This document shows positions 11,206 to 54,434 of a stretch of DNA of 64,000 nucleotides, piece by piece; positions within the stretch are counted from its first letter, which is position 1, and every line of letters starts with the position of its first letter. The DNA comes from Platynereis dumerilii. Its lineage: Eukaryota; Annelida; Polychaeta; Phyllodocida; Nereididae. The position numbers were made by a program, and so were the translations under genes. The notes under the pieces were generated by a model. That model made no database searches. It was not told the origin of the DNA and was given only the letters and a program-made list of their open reading frames with translations. The stretch lies in contig JAPTHN010000001.1 in NCBI GenBank assembly GCA_026936325.1, positions 135,633,138 through 135,697,137 on the forward strand, written 5' to 3'.

Positions 11206-11993
11206 TGTAGCCCAATAAAGTATTGCTGCCAAGCAGAACTTTTGAGTTATCATTTCCCATAGGTGGCAGAGTGCTCAACTGGAACTAGGTCCAGTAGAGG
11301 GCTTTGACACTCAGATTGCATGCTTGACCGATCGACCAGATCAGAGCAGACACAGCATTTGAAGTGAAAAGCAGCCAGCTACATTCACTGCTGTAATTCA
11401 TGACTTTGGATAATATTCACAAAATTCTGGTAGGTGATATTTTATGCTTGCATATTCACACATCACACATTTATTATTTAGTCATTACTCATAAAAAACC
11501 ACTTTACTTATATTTTTAATATATTCTTCTTTAAAGGGATTCATATGTGTTGGAGATTGGAGTTCATATATTCTCATAGGCATAGGACCCCAACTAGGGT
11601 ATTCTGATTTTCTATATTCTCAATGTTATTAATTCATATTCATATGTTAAGTCTATTGCTTAATAGCATATTAATATGTGTGTAACTAATACATGTATAC
11701 CAATTCACAGTAATTGATTGTTTATCATTGTTTGTAAAACTTATGACTTACTTGGATGTTCTATGGTAAACCATCATGGATTGATTCATTATGAGAATAT
11801 GTCACTAATTATTATGTTACGTTAGAAACTATTTGGTTCAGTAATTTATCATGTTTTATGAAGCTCATTATGTATATTTACTCATTTATATTGTTTGACT
11901 CATTGTATATATTTCATATTACAGGGTCATTTATGTGGAATAAATTTGGGACGTAAAACCCGTCGTTTCTCCTCATTACCTCACCTTCTAACA
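11206..11993 (+). mobile_element. Shared LTR between gypsy-type copies (fossil)
   Basis: This LTR of about 788 bp begins TGTAGCCCAATAAAG and ends CTTCTAACA. It serves as 3' LTR of the first copy and as 5' LTR of the second, since the same TGGCGCAGTC motif and internal region follow it. It lacks the nested MITE present in the 7522 LTR and so defines that insertion's empty site. Confidence 0.85.
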
Positions 11994-13700
11994 ATGGCGC
12001 AGTCGACAGGATTTACGTCCCTTTCATATTACAGGTTGATGCTAGTTCGCATGGTCTGGGCGCAGTACTTTGCCAAGAGAAAGATGGAGTCGTCAAGCCA
12101 ATAGCCTTCGCCAGTAGACGTCTCAACCCAGCAGAGAAAAGATACCCCGTGCATAAACTTGAATTTCTCGCATTGAAGTGGGCAGTGTGCGACAAATTCC
12201 ATGATTATTTATATGCATCGGAGGCTGTAATACTAACGGACAATAATCCACTCACGTTTGCCCTTTCCAGTGCCAAATTGGATGCCACAGGACTCCGTTG
12301 GATTTCTGAATTATCTTTGTATAATTTCAGTATCAAATACAAGCCTGGAAAATCCAACGCAGCAGCAGATGCCCTATCAAGATTAGATGAGGATGAGAAA
12401 ACGCTCACCAATGATGACATCAAAGCATTGTGTGATGGAATCAACAATTCCGATTTTGTCTCTTCAATTGCTATGTCTTCCAAGGCTATTCCAGAAGATT
12501 TTGCAGTAAGTGTAGATCTCAAGATGGATGAGGCAGATTGGGCGACAAAGCAAGCAGCAGACAGTTCTATCAGTCCTGTCTTAACTGCCTTGAAGAATTC
12601 TACTCCTTTTTGTAGCACTTCGCTGAATGCTAAGAAGTTATGGAGGCAAAAGAAGAAATTGCAGATTGTTGGTGATGTCCTCTACAGGTTTACTACACTT
12701 GATGGTGGCGAAAGAAGACAACTTATTCTACCTGAAGAAGATCGGAAAGAAGCTCTCCGACTCCTCCATGATGAGATGGGACACATGGGCAAGGATCGAG
12801 TATACAATCTGATGGCTAATAGATTTTTCTGGCCTGGAATGTATCAAGACATCTGCCGCTATATAGAAGAATGTGTCAACTGTTTGAAGAGGAAAGGAAG
12901 AGAGCCTGTCGCCGAACTAGTCAACATCACGTCCAATCAGCCGATGGAGTTAGTATGCATGGATTTCCTGGGGTTGGAGACATCGAGTGGAGGATACAAC
13001 AGCATTCTCGTATTGACAGACCACTTCACGAGGTATGCCATGGCAGTTCCTACAAAGAATCAAACTGCCAGGACGACAGCCAAGGCCCTTATAGATCTTT
13101 TTATCAATCATTATGGCCTACCCCAACGACTTCACAGCGATCAGGGCGCTAGCTTCACAGGAAAGGTGATATCAGAGATGTGTCAGATGCTAGGCATAAA
13201 GAGGTCTACCACAACCAGTTATCATCCGATGGGAAACGGTCAAGTGGAACGGATGAATAGGTCTCTACTTGGTCTTCTTGGAACGCTTCCAGAAACAAAG
13301 AAATCCAAATGGAAAGATTATGTTGCCCCACTAGTACACGCCTACAATTGTACAAAATCAGATGTTACAGGATTCACACCGTTCGAACTCATGTTTGGAA
13401 GAACGCCAGCTCTCCCCATTGATCATCAATTTGGATTGCACAACACCGGTGAAGATATTGGATACAACGAATACGTAGAACAGCTGAAAGAGAAGTTGGA
13501 AACATCATACAGGATTGCATCAAAGAACATTGACAAATCACAAGGAGCTGCCAAACAGAGATATGACAAGAAGGTCAGAGGAAACCAGCTGGACGAAGGT
13601 GATCGTGTACTTGTGAAAAAGACAGAATTTGAGGAGGGGAAACATAAGCTTGCCAATAGATGGGAAGACAGAGTCTACACAGTCGTTAAGCAGATGGAAG
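11994..13700 (+). mobile_element. Gypsy-type element 2, pol part (fossil)
   Basis: This is a second copy of the internal region, offset by exactly 3,059 bp from the first and differing at only a handful of positions. The open frame starting at 12149 carries the same RNase H end and integrase landmarks. The copy is incomplete: it passes at 13700 into a duplicate of the sequence that flanks element 1 on the left. This is the arrangement expected of a tandem duplication of flank plus element, or of an assembly artefact. Confidence 0.8.
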
Positions 13701-14067
13701 CATTTTCAAATATGCTAAGTGTACAACTGTAGATTGTTTGTTCCAGGTGATGGATGAATTCTACTGCATGATTGCACGAACAGCAGAGGAAGGAAAAGAT
13801 AAAATAGCACAAAATAGTACCGAGCTCTTCTCCAAGATCGAAAAACTTGAACAGGTAGTATGTAAATACAATGTATAACACACCAGCACAAACCTTCACT
13901 CCTTCAAGATGCTACAATGAACTGTATTACAAAATCTGTGCATATAGGTCTATAAGACCTGCGCACAGCATTTCTATATTCTATATTCTATTCTAATGAA
14001 CAGGCAATTCCCACAAAGTGAACCAAGTGATTTGGTTTAAAAAAAAAAGCCAAATACTAGAACAATG
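13701..14067 (+). repeat. Dispersed segment with exon-like piece, copy 3
   Basis: This is a near-exact duplicate of 7155-7521. It includes the exon-like stretch at 13747-13854 with its TTCCAG acceptor and GTAGTATG donor. At 14067 it continues into GGATGTGAAGC rather than an LTR, so it probably shows the sequence as it was before the LTR element arrived. Confidence 0.8.
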
Positions 14068-14369
14068 GATGTGAAGCTTCAGTCCGTCCAGTCACTGTTT
14101 GTCGCAGCTGGATCTGGTGTTTGCAAATCTATTTCCGCCGTCCGGGTCTGCCAGCGCTACTGCCCTTCAGAAGTCCTCCAAGGCAAATGCAACCTTGAAT
14201 TAACTTAATCTTCCTTGCCGGAAACTCATCACTCCAATAGAGTGACACGGTGAAGGAAATCTCGGAGGCCAACAGAGTTTTTGGCCATATTTTTTAGGGC
14301 ATTTGAGGCCAGGGGCGAGGTGGGTCGCTCCGCAGGAATTGGAGGTTACATCCCTATTGTTCCATCCCT
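14068..14369. other. Interval of unknown nature
   Basis: Short open stretches (for example a DVKLQSVQSLFVAAG-like reading on the plus strand from 14067) suggest an old coding fragment of a mobile element, but no family is recognised. No RNA gene is seen. Confidence 0.3.
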
Positions 14370-14765
14370 TACCAGCTTCATCCCTTACGACAGCATCTAC
14401 AACTCCTCGTCTGCCGCTTATCAGGTGCAGCCTGCAGATACGGAACATTTAAGCTGAGGCTCGACGGCTACATCTTGGGCTCCCGGCGCTCAAGAACCCA
14501 AAAATACATTGTAGTAAAGATGCTACCTCTAAGCCTGGTAAAGGTTTTGTAAAGAACAATTAGCGAATTTAATTTCACAATCTCAAGACGAGGCGTTGAA
14601 CTTTCTGGTTGATTTGGCAGAGAGAGGACTCGGTTACAGTGCTGTAAACACGGCCCGCAATGCTTTATCCGTGGTCCTTTGTTTATTTGATAATTGTGTT
14701 ATTGACCAACATGACTTGGTTGTGCATTTCTTGAGTGGAGTGCTTAATGGAACCCTGTATGACAG
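14370..14765 (+). mobile_element. DIRS-like element fragment, recombinase N-terminal part, copy 2 (fossil)
   Basis: This is homologous to 4690-5040 and better preserved at its right end. A 63-codon frame (14596-14787) encodes the SAM-like N-terminal domain of a DIRS-type tyrosine recombinase (AERGLGYSAVNTARNALSVV). It is joined near 14765 to the transposase sequence that in copy 1 has a different left neighbour. The element is incomplete. Confidence 0.65.
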
Positions 14766-16317
14766 TGAGGCTGAGTGTATGTTGTGAGACCAGGATGGCA
14801 GCTGACTAAGGTCGTTTTAAAAGACAGACAGTACTGCTTATTACGTAAAAAGGACAAACAAACAATACAAGGTCTCCTCGAACCTCAGCCTTCAGACGAC
14901 AGCGTCATGACCGTGCACAGATTCTATACACAGCACACCGCAGACAAAGCCTATGAAAAGAGAGTAACATGGTTGGAGGGAGTTCTCGAGTCGAAACTGG
15001 CATGCTATGAATACAAAGGGAAGTTCCCCGGCCCAACCACACATGGTAACGCCTTTGAGTCAGACAACCACTACATGTACATCAGACTCAAACCGAAGAT
15101 TCATCAAGAAGTAAAGGAAAAGCTAAAAACGAAACAAGTCCCAGAAGTTTACGCCGATTTTGACATCATTTATGGACCACGCAATGTCAAGCAAGTGAAA
15201 GACGTCAAGTATCGACTTCACAAGAAGGACGGGAAGACTTCCGTGGCAGGAACATTCGCTGATCAGATTGCGAAACTCGAGGAGATGCAGGTGCACTCCG
15301 ACTTTATCCAGACAATTCTTAGAAGACCTGGAGAAGTTCCATGCGCAGTTCTGTATACGGAACAACAGATAGAAGATGTGAGATGATTTTGCTGCCCAGG
15401 ACCGACTGCAAGATCAACCATCCCGGGCATTGACAAGACCTTCGATCAATCTTGGGGACATGCATGTGTCAGTGACTGTTCTGAAAAACCTTTCTGTTGT
15501 GAGAGCACCCAAGATCATCCAATTATGGTCGGCCCCATATTCCTACATCGAAATTCTGACACTGTCACTTATTTTTACTTTTTCTAACACTTGAGTGGAC
15601 TGTTATAGGGCCGGTCGGGAGAAACCTTGTTACGGGGAGTGACAAGGAAAAAGCCATCGAGGCAGCCACCCATTAAGCTTTCCCTGACATGAAGCTCATG
15701 AGCTGCATACGACATCTCAAAGAAAATACCATCAGTTACCTGAGAGACAAGATTGGAGTCTACACTACTACAACGAAGCGATATCGTTGAGAAAATTTTT
15801 GGCAAAGATGGCATCGTCGATGCGAAAACAAAACTGAACTTGGAGGCTTCGATTCACAACCTAAAGGAGGACTTCGCAGAAACTCCGCCTAGCTTTGTCA
15901 ACTACATGGACAGAGTTTTGCACCCATTATCCAGGACAATTTGTCACCAGCCAAGTCAGTCAGGAGAATGGGTGGCAAATCACTACACAGTGGACGAACA
16001 ATAATTGCCGAAGTGTGAACCAGGTGTTTAATCAGGCGTTGGAGTGGAAGTCAGAAAAGCTTCCCAACCTTGTAGGAAAACTCCTAGAGATCATCAAACG
16101 GGGTTATAGAGAAATACAACGTAGTCTTCTGGGACTTGAGGACGTAGAACTGTTCGAAGAGTTCATCAAGTTCCGAGTCCCCCCACAGAAGTGGACTGAA
16201 ATGACAGAAACACAACAACGACATTTCAGCAAGTATTTAAAGGCAGTTAAAGAAAGAAGTTCAAGAATAGCTAGATCAAATAATGGCAAAAAGATTTCAC
16301 AGACACCATCCAATTGA
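14765..16317 (+). mobile_element. MULE-like DNA transposase remnant, copy 2 (longer)
   Basis: This copy shares VVRPGWQLTKVVLKD with copy 1. The first frame (14775-15386) ends near the QIEDVR block. The MVGPIFLH segment follows in other frames, then a region near 15620-15760 that reads like the core of this protein group (acidic block, C-x2-H, Lys-rich). Next come frames 15753-16004 and 15895-16317 with IVEKIFGKDGIVDA, FNQALEWKSEKLPNLV and a WTEMTETQQRHFSKYLKA terminus. Several stops and frame changes separate these pieces, so the gene is dead. The style matches uncharacterised MULE-related proteins of invertebrates, in which a Cys/His-rich core precedes a helical C-terminal domain. No terminal repeats were located. 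Confidence 0.6.
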
Positions 16318-18554
16318 GGGAAAAAACCACATCAAGTCAAGAGGAAACGCAAAGACTAGCACCATCAAGCGCACAAAACTCGGCTGAAGATTGGATTTAA
16401 GAAGAAATTATTTTAAATTTGAATTTTTGAATCTATATTTTTATATCTTATTATAAGGACTTCTGACTCGATGTTGTATTCTCCCACGACCTGACATTCA
16501 CGAGGTTCATTGCTGTGAACCAAACTCCCATTAAGTTTTATTATACTACTTCAATCCAGACAATCCAATCTAAGGGGGTTTGATGAGAATCACAGGCATT
16601 GTATTGGTACATCAAACACCTTTTGATAAGCTTATTCTTAGAAAGCAAAAAGATCAAGTATATAAGACCAAACAGGTAAACTCAATTTAACTGTTGACAT
16701 ACAAGCAGCCAGAGTAAGCAGAAGTTTGGCAGAGCCAACGACAAACACCTTAAAAAAATATTCCTTTCAATTCCGTATTTCATCAATCAGACTATTCTGA
16801 AGTATTTTGATGAAAATCACAGGCATTGATAGAGCAACGCCATTTAATAAAAGATTATTCTTATAAGTATACATAACAAAACACAAATTGCGTTAAAAAA
16901 TTAATATTTTCATATACAACAAAAATAGACCAGTATAATGTACTGCAACATACAATCACATGTGTTAGTATTGTACACATAAAATCTACATATATATATA
17001 TATGTGTGCCACAACAATGATAACAAGAACCCGCGGGTTGCATAATGCAGGTGCAATACACTAATACCGGGTTGCGTTTGACCAAATATTTTCGAGACTT
17101 AGATTTTTATATGAATCTTGATATTGTATACAAGCAAATGACCATGAAATAAGCCAAGGTTAAATCTGACAGTTGATGTGAAAGTCTAGAATTATGTATG
17201 CCGTCCTCAGCATTTGGGCCAAAAATCAATGAGGGTGAGATCAAGACTGTCTCTGATTATACTAGGGTGTGACTGTGACAAATACTAGACGTTTGAAAGC
17301 GAAAAATATATGAACATAAAGTCTGATGTCCATTGCAAATGCCTTTTTTCCAATCTCACAAAGGGAGAATTGGAATGCGATACATTTAATTTTTTTCGGC
17401 TGCAAGAGAAGCATAATTTTGCTAATAAATGAGAAAACCCGTCTCTTAATACCCTATACATAACCCATAATGCACCTTGACACCATTGTTGATGTTCTCC
17501 ATAAGTGAAAATGGTATTTAAATGACAAGATCAAGGAGCTCCATCAAATTCACAAATCCGATCTACGGAATAATCTGTAATCAGAAATGGAGCGCTAAAA
17601 ACATTTGTAAGCAAAAATACAGGTATATCGAATGCCTGAAGTACATTTCAGATAAATGTTTTCTTATTTATTACATAGAAAATGGAAAAAAGTAAATATT
17701 ATTATAAAAACGTTATTTTAGTTACAGGTGAGAATATTTTATCTGTCTCTTAAGTCTTAATACCCTGTCCATAATCTGAAATGCTCATACACACCATTGT
17801 AGATATTCTCTATAAGTGAAAATCTGACTTTCAAATAAGAAAATGCAATTCAGATGGAAAGATCATGGAGTTCGTCCCAATCCACAAAACCCATTTTTCT
17901 ACAGAAACAATTTCTCAACAGGCCTGGAGCAATAACCGCTGGACTTTTGACAGCGAAAATTGGTATATAGATTGCCTGATATATATTCTCCATACGTTTT
18001 TCTTCATTCTTAAATATGGGGATTCAAAGAAATTTAATCTTATTTTTTCGGTCATCAGAAATGCATCATTTTACCTCATATCGAAACAACTACGATTTTC
18101 TTTCTAAAACTAACCCATACATCATCCAAAATGCTTCTGCGCACAACAGTAGGGGTTCTCTACTGACGGAAAATCTGATTTTCAAAAACGAAAATGCATT
18201 ATTTGATAGCAATATGCCTGTGCATGTTCCAATCCACAAAACCCATTATATTGACTGGTATAATGCAGTTGCGCATGCGCACCTGCATTAAAAATTGTAT
18301 CCAGTGTCACAGAAAAAGATTTACCACAAATGTAAACAATCAAGTATTCTAACAGTGAAGTTGGATGGGTGGGAGGGCTTTGTGCCCCTATTTTCAAACT
18401 GTTTTACACGGTCCAAAAAGGACAGGCAGGAACCCTTGTAATGAGTTTAAAATTACATCACAGTAAAAGTGCATTGTAAATGTTTGGTAAAGTAAAATCT
18501 AAAATCATTACTAAGCACCAGGTTAGCATTACATTATATTGATTTTGGTGACGA
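16318..18554. repeat. 3' flank of the transporter gene with degenerate tandem repeats
   Basis: No gene. Three diverged units are recognisable by an AATACCCTRTMCATAAYC-like block followed by TCTMYATAAGTGAAAAT: about 17448-17515, 17758-17830 and 18107-18200, giving a period of roughly 310-345 bp. A TTGATGARAATCACAGGCATTG block also occurs twice (about 16580 and 16805). Part of this stretch must be the 3' UTR of the minus-strand gene. A TTTATT near 17667 (AATAAA on the minus strand) is one possible poly(A) signal. Confidence 0.55.
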
Positions 18555-51221
<32,667 letters not shown>

Positions 51222-52380
51222 CCTTTTATGATGATCCTAATGATGTTCTAAAGTCATTCTACAAATGTTGTCATGGCAGGTGGAGTGCCAGCTTCATAGA
51301 CTAGAAAAAATCATGACAAAAAATAACCATCAGAAGTTCAAAACGACTCAACTGTCACAGCAGAACCTTTTTCTGCAAAACAAAAAGACACTGTCCCCTT
51401 TTTGTAAACAGGTCATTGATTTTGCACGGTATTTATTTATAAATCATAAGCATGGTCTGATAAGTTATTACATCACTTATCACCTGCATGATCACGATAA
51501 CAGATAGAGGAACCGTCATGTTTGGATAATATACCTTCGCGATGTCTCAACACTTCCCAATCATTAATCATAGATCCTTTTTCGATATAGTCAGAAGCAA
51601 CGGGTGGATGGTTGGAGGATTGGGGCTTAACTTCATGTAAATATGCACTTGGTAGGCTAATTAGGACAGGCGGAGGATACGGCAATGAGGCCAAGGTCAA
51701 GGATGATTGAAACAGCCATCTGCCCCCCCCCCCCCAAATATTTTGGAATCTCTTGAGCAATATTTCAGTAAAAATTTGAATTTAGATTTTTAAGATAATT
51801 TAGGATTTTTGGGCAGTCCCCCCCCATATTTATTTGACTCCTACCGACCTATGCCGATGCTATGCAGATCAGGAACAGACGCAGGGGGGGGGGATGCACC
51901 CCCCCCCCCCACCGGACCAAAATTTATATATTTTACATTTTGATTTTATCCACGCGCACGATAGTCAGATAGACCCCCCCACCGGAATTTTCTGGATCCT
52001 CCCCTGATGCAGATAGGCGTACAACAACTAGGCGTGGTCCCGGACTCCCAACCAAGGCAGAGGAGCATAAATCATAAATAAACCCCTAAAATGGCCACAT
52101 TTTATGTATCAAGTCATGATCATGACCCATGGCCATGTGCCATGATGATTGGCAGCTCAGCAATAGTGTGAGACTGACTCTAATGGTGGCAGTTCTGTTC
52201 AGAGAGAAAGAGAGCTGGAGATACATTTGGACTTTTGAATGACAAATTTGGTCAAAACCATGTATGACAGTCATTTCACTTACTACCTGACATGAGATAT
52301 AACCTTTGTGATTGATTTGAGCTCATAGAAAGCATTGAACATCTTTAAATAGTTATAAATACCTGGAATATATTTTTCTT
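51222..52380. other. ABCC1 upstream region with SINE fragment and poly-C runs
   Basis: This region holds the 5' UTR or further upstream exons of ABCC1 (not delimited), a truncated reverse SINE (51600-51722, TTGGTAGGCTAATTAGGACA) and three C- or G-runs (51723-51735, 51885-51909, 51975). No gene is recognised. Confidence 0.5.
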
Positions 52381-53000
52381 CAAAGACAGTTTCACAATTT
52401 TTTTTTCGTTCCGCCTTTTCCCACGAGGCGGCGATGATTTACACAGAGCGCCCTCTTCTGGAGTACTGCGAATTTGAAGACAAAAAGCTCCTGATTGGTC
52501 AATGTGTGACTGATTTGTGACACGGTTTGTGATTGGTCAGAAGAGGGGCACGAAATTTAAAAGGACAAGAAGAAAGAAACACATGCAAGAAACCTCTGTA
52601 TGTTTGCCATGTTAACTATGTTTTCCACTGCAAAATTGTATTCTTATGCGTTTTGAATAGCTAGCAACTACACTTGGGCATAGAGGCAAAGAAATAGAGC
52701 TCTACCATATATATGTCTACAGAGTCACTCAATGTCAGTCATTGAATGATTGACTCAATGACAATGACTGTGTGTTGCCACTCACTATAGCTAACCCACC
52801 GCTCGACGTTGCGCATATTCAGTCGCTAGGAGGAGGAAGGCTCTTCCAAACCGCATGAGGAAGAAGCTATCAACGTTCAGCAACTACACCAACCCTGAAG
52901 GACGTTAAGGAGACTCCTCCCGACAATTTATGAGAGGCCAACAACTTCGGGTTACGGCCTAAACCCGTCTACAAGTCTACAAGTCTACAAGTCAGTGTTG
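52380..53000. promoter_or_regulatory. Candidate shared regulatory region between divergent genes
   Basis: Two ATTGG (inverted CCAAT) boxes at 52494-52498 and 52532-52536, each within TGATTGGTCA. The stretch is GC-richer than its surroundings and is followed near 52800-52990 by less AT-rich sequence with a GTAGGCC donor-like site. It lies between the start codons of ABCC1 (minus) and PIF1 (plus), so it may drive one or both. Only the NF-Y-type boxes are seen; the rest is inference. Confidence 0.35.
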
Positions 53001-53230
53001 GCTGGTGGTAGGCCTATTGAAGAATTGGTCAAAGTGTATTGGCATGTCAATATTGATAACAGCTGTGACTGTGAGCTGTCCTATATGGATCTATGGTACT
53101 TCATATGATCTCTAACAACGGCAGAGGATAGATACTCTATCTAGATCTAGCTATCTGATGTGGCAAATCACTATGTGAGCATGTCATTGACACTGTACTA
53201 TATATAGTCTAGAGATTCTTTTTCCTTTTT

Positions 53231-54370
53231 ACCTTCAGCGAACGAAGTTCGAAGAAGGTATTGTAATCACTTGGGTAAAAATGCTGTCCGTCCGCCGGGC
53301 GGGCGGGCGGTCGGGCGGCGGGCGGATAGATCGTTTCCGGCCCAGCACTCGGCCTCTATTGAATGTACGTGGATGAAATTTGGTACACATCTAGCCTGTA
53401 TGGTCTAGTTGTGCCTTTTGATGGTCTGACGAATATGTCTTAAATACTTTTTGAAATAATTAACAAAATATAAAAATCTTTTTTTTTTCGTTTCCGGGCC
53501 TAGGCTCGGTCATTATTGCATGTGCATGGATGAAATTTGGTACACATGTGGCCTATATGGTCTAGTTGTGCCTTTTGATTGTCTCATTGACAGATATTTT
53601 ATACTTTTTGAAAAAATGAGAAAAAATATAAAAGGTAATTTTTTTTGTTTTTTGGGCTAAGACTCGGTCACTTTTGCATGTACATGGATAAAGTTTGGTA
53701 CACATATGGTCAATATGGTCTATATATGCCTTTTGAAAGGTCTGATGGAAAATATTATATACTTTTTGAAATATTAAAAAAATAATAAAAATTTATTTTT
53801 TGTTTCTGGCACAACATCCGGTCACTATTCAATAATTATACATTGATGAAGTTTGCTACACATATGGCTTATATGGTCTAGTTGTGCCTTTTCATTGTCT
53901 GACAGATGGCTCTTCCATAGTTTCTGTAATATTGAGAAAAAAAATATTTAAAATATTTTTTTTTTATATCGGACCCAAAACTTGCCCACTATTGCATATA
54001 CAGTAATGCAATTTTCTAAACAAATCACCTATGGAATGTACCAGTGCTTTTTGATGCGTATAACATTTTATGAATCATTGGAAAAACTTCAGAAAATTAT
54101 AACAGCGTTATATTTTTTGGTTTTCAACCGACAGCTCATAACCTATACTTTGTACATGCATGAAACTATAATATGCGTAAATTAGTCTAATAAGGCCTTT
54201 CCATGATTTTACAAATCCTGGCAAGCAGATGGGAAGATGGCAGGGCAGCGGGCAAATACAAATAATTGAAGGCCACCACTCGACCGCCATTGCATACCCA
54301 TAAGCAATTTCGTAATGCACCAATTTTATGATATTCTTGTAATCTTCTAAAGGTGTTATTCGCTGAAGGT
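53231..54370. mobile_element. 1.14-kb element with inverted ends, CCGN tract and tandem repeats of about 158 bp
   Basis: ACCTTCAGCGAA at 53231-53242 is matched by TTCGCTGAAGGT at 54359-54370. Inside the left end are CGAACGAAGTTCGAAG (hairpin-forming), GGTATTGTAATCACTTGGGT and a G/C run of CCGN tetramers (53285-53331). A tandem array follows, marked by TGGTACACAT at 53381, 53538 and 53696, TGCTACACAT at 53854 and a decayed fifth unit near 54012. Spacing is 157-158 bp throughout. No coding capacity. Confidence 0.85.
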
Positions 54371-54434
54371 TTGCTGCTGCGCAGCCTATGTTTAAATGTC
54401 TTCTAATATTCCTTATGTCTGTTTTCACAGCGCA

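Noticed and set aside
54396-54434. Upstream in-frame ATG as PIF1 start
   Set aside because: A clear TTTTCACAG acceptor ends at 54430, so this stretch is probably intronic.
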